Origin: JAVBSC01 sp031547305 | GTDB taxonomy: Bacteria > Desulfobacterota > Desulfovibrionia > Desulfovibrionales > Desulfovibrionaceae | Direction of reading: 5' to 3' | Length of the DNA stretch: 21,976 bases | Assembly (NCBI GenBank): GCA_031547305.1 | Contig: JAVBSC010000087.1 | Location: forward strand, 1 to 21,976 | Shown: positions 21,493-21,976 of the stretch, piece by piece | How positions within the stretch are numbered: the first letter of the stretch is position 1 | Layout: each line of letters begins with the position of its first letter | Translations under genes and position numbers: made by a program | The notes under the pieces: generated by a model | Databases searched by the model: none | What the model was told of the DNA's origin: nothing | What the model saw: the letters and a program-made list of their open reading frames with translations, nothing else

Positions 21493-21976
21493 TTACTTCA
21501 GCAGCGCTTCCGCCAAAGCCAATCCCTTGTCGCCGCCGGCCATGCGGGCCAGTTCTTTTTTTACGGCGTCTTCGTCCAGGCGGGTGCAGATGGTGTAGGT
21601 CCGGTTGTCCCTGACCTCTTTGCTCACCTGAAAATGCCGGTCCGCCAGGCAGGCCAGTTGGGGCCAGTGGGTAATCAGAAGCATCTGGCGCTTGGCGCCC
21701 AGGCTTTTGAGCCTGTCGGCCAGGCTGTTCAGGGTCAGGCCGCCAACGCCCGCGTCCACTTCGTCAAAAAGCAGGGTGGGTGTTTCCTCGCTCCGGCTGC
21801 TCATCAGGCTGGCCAGGGCCAGGAGAAAGCGGGACAGCTCGCCGCCGGAGGCGATTTTTTCCAGAGCCTGCGGGGCCTGTCCGGGATTGGGGCGCCAGAG
21901 CAACTGGGCCTGATCCTCCAGACAAGGGACGCAGTGTTTTTTATCCGGCTGCAAAGGCCGGGGGGTAAAAATGAAT
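21493..21976 (-). CDS. recN: DNA repair protein RecN, C-terminal part (cut by window edge)
   Basis: RecN is an SMC-like ATPase that acts in double-strand break repair. Only the last 161 residues are here; the frame runs off the right edge. Signs: NPGQAPQALEKIASGGELSRFLLALASL (the ABC signature region), LLFDEVDAGVGG (Walker B with the catalytic Asp-Glu) and MLLITHWPQLACLADRHFQVSKE (the switch histidine region). These lie in the order and spacing of the RecN C-terminal half. The TAA stop is at 21495-21493. In this window the gene is convergent with the DUF39 gene, with repeat copy B between them. Confidence 0.94.
   Translation of the reverse strand, partial: FIFTPRPLQPDKKHCVPCLEDQAQLLWRPNPGQAPQALEKIASGGELSRFLLALASLMSSRSEETPTLLFDEVDAGVGGLTLNSLADRLKSLGAKRQMLLITHWPQLACLADRHFQVSKEVRDNRTYTICTRLDEDAVKKELARMAGGDKGLALAEALLK

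Noticed and set aside
1..21976. CRISPR array, prophage, toxin-antitoxin or defence system
   Set aside because: No regularly spaced direct repeats, no phage or transposase genes and no small paired genes of such type were seen.

Overview
The window is a GC-rich bacterial chromosome segment that almost certainly comes from a sulfate reducer of the Desulfovibrio group (Desulfovibrionaceae). The strongest evidence is a complete hmc operon (hmcABCDEF). Its HmcA has 16 CXXCH haem-binding sites, a cytochrome typical of Desulfovibrio. The remaining genes are mostly housekeeping.

Layout, left to right. Positions 1-300 are a short AT-rich stretch followed by a terminator. A tRNA-Val(UAC) with its own promoter lies on the minus strand at 303-378. 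A TIM-barrel protein of the sugar phosphate isomerase/epimerase type follows (minus, 414-1274). A 448-base divergent control region separates it from the hmc operon (plus, 1723-8031), which encodes a membrane redox conduit from periplasmic multihaem cytochrome to cytoplasmic iron-sulfur protein. A strong hairpin terminator and a small repeat element close the operon. Next comes a long minus-strand run, read from right to left: glycosyltransferase-like protein, coaX, eno, folD, aroA, class-V aminotransferase (15168 down to 8323). The plus strand then carries trmI, hypE, a large protein with two degenerate GGDEF domains and TPRs, and a homocysteine biosynthesis (DUF39) gene. The last gene is the 3' end of recN (minus), cut by the window edge.

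How the genes fit together. Hmc links periplasmic hydrogen or cytochrome c3 electrons to the cytoplasm. HypE matures [NiFe] hydrogenases, which feed such electrons, and the DUF39 protein would use sulfide to make homocysteine. These suit a hydrogen-using sulfate reducer. The other genes serve glycolysis, one-carbon metabolism, CoA, aromatic amino acids, tRNA modification and DNA repair.

Most noteworthy observations: (1) an in-frame TAA interrupts an otherwise intact DUF39 gene at codon 111; (2) two copies of a 134-149 bp MITE-like repeat, about 85% alike, each sit between convergent genes, and one copy contributes part of the stop codon of the aminotransferase gene; (3) one protein carries two GGDEF domains that have both lost their signature, fused to TPRs; (4) dense hairpin clusters lie around trmI/hypE and upstream of the DUF39 gene. 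No CRISPR array, phage, defence system or transposase gene was seen.
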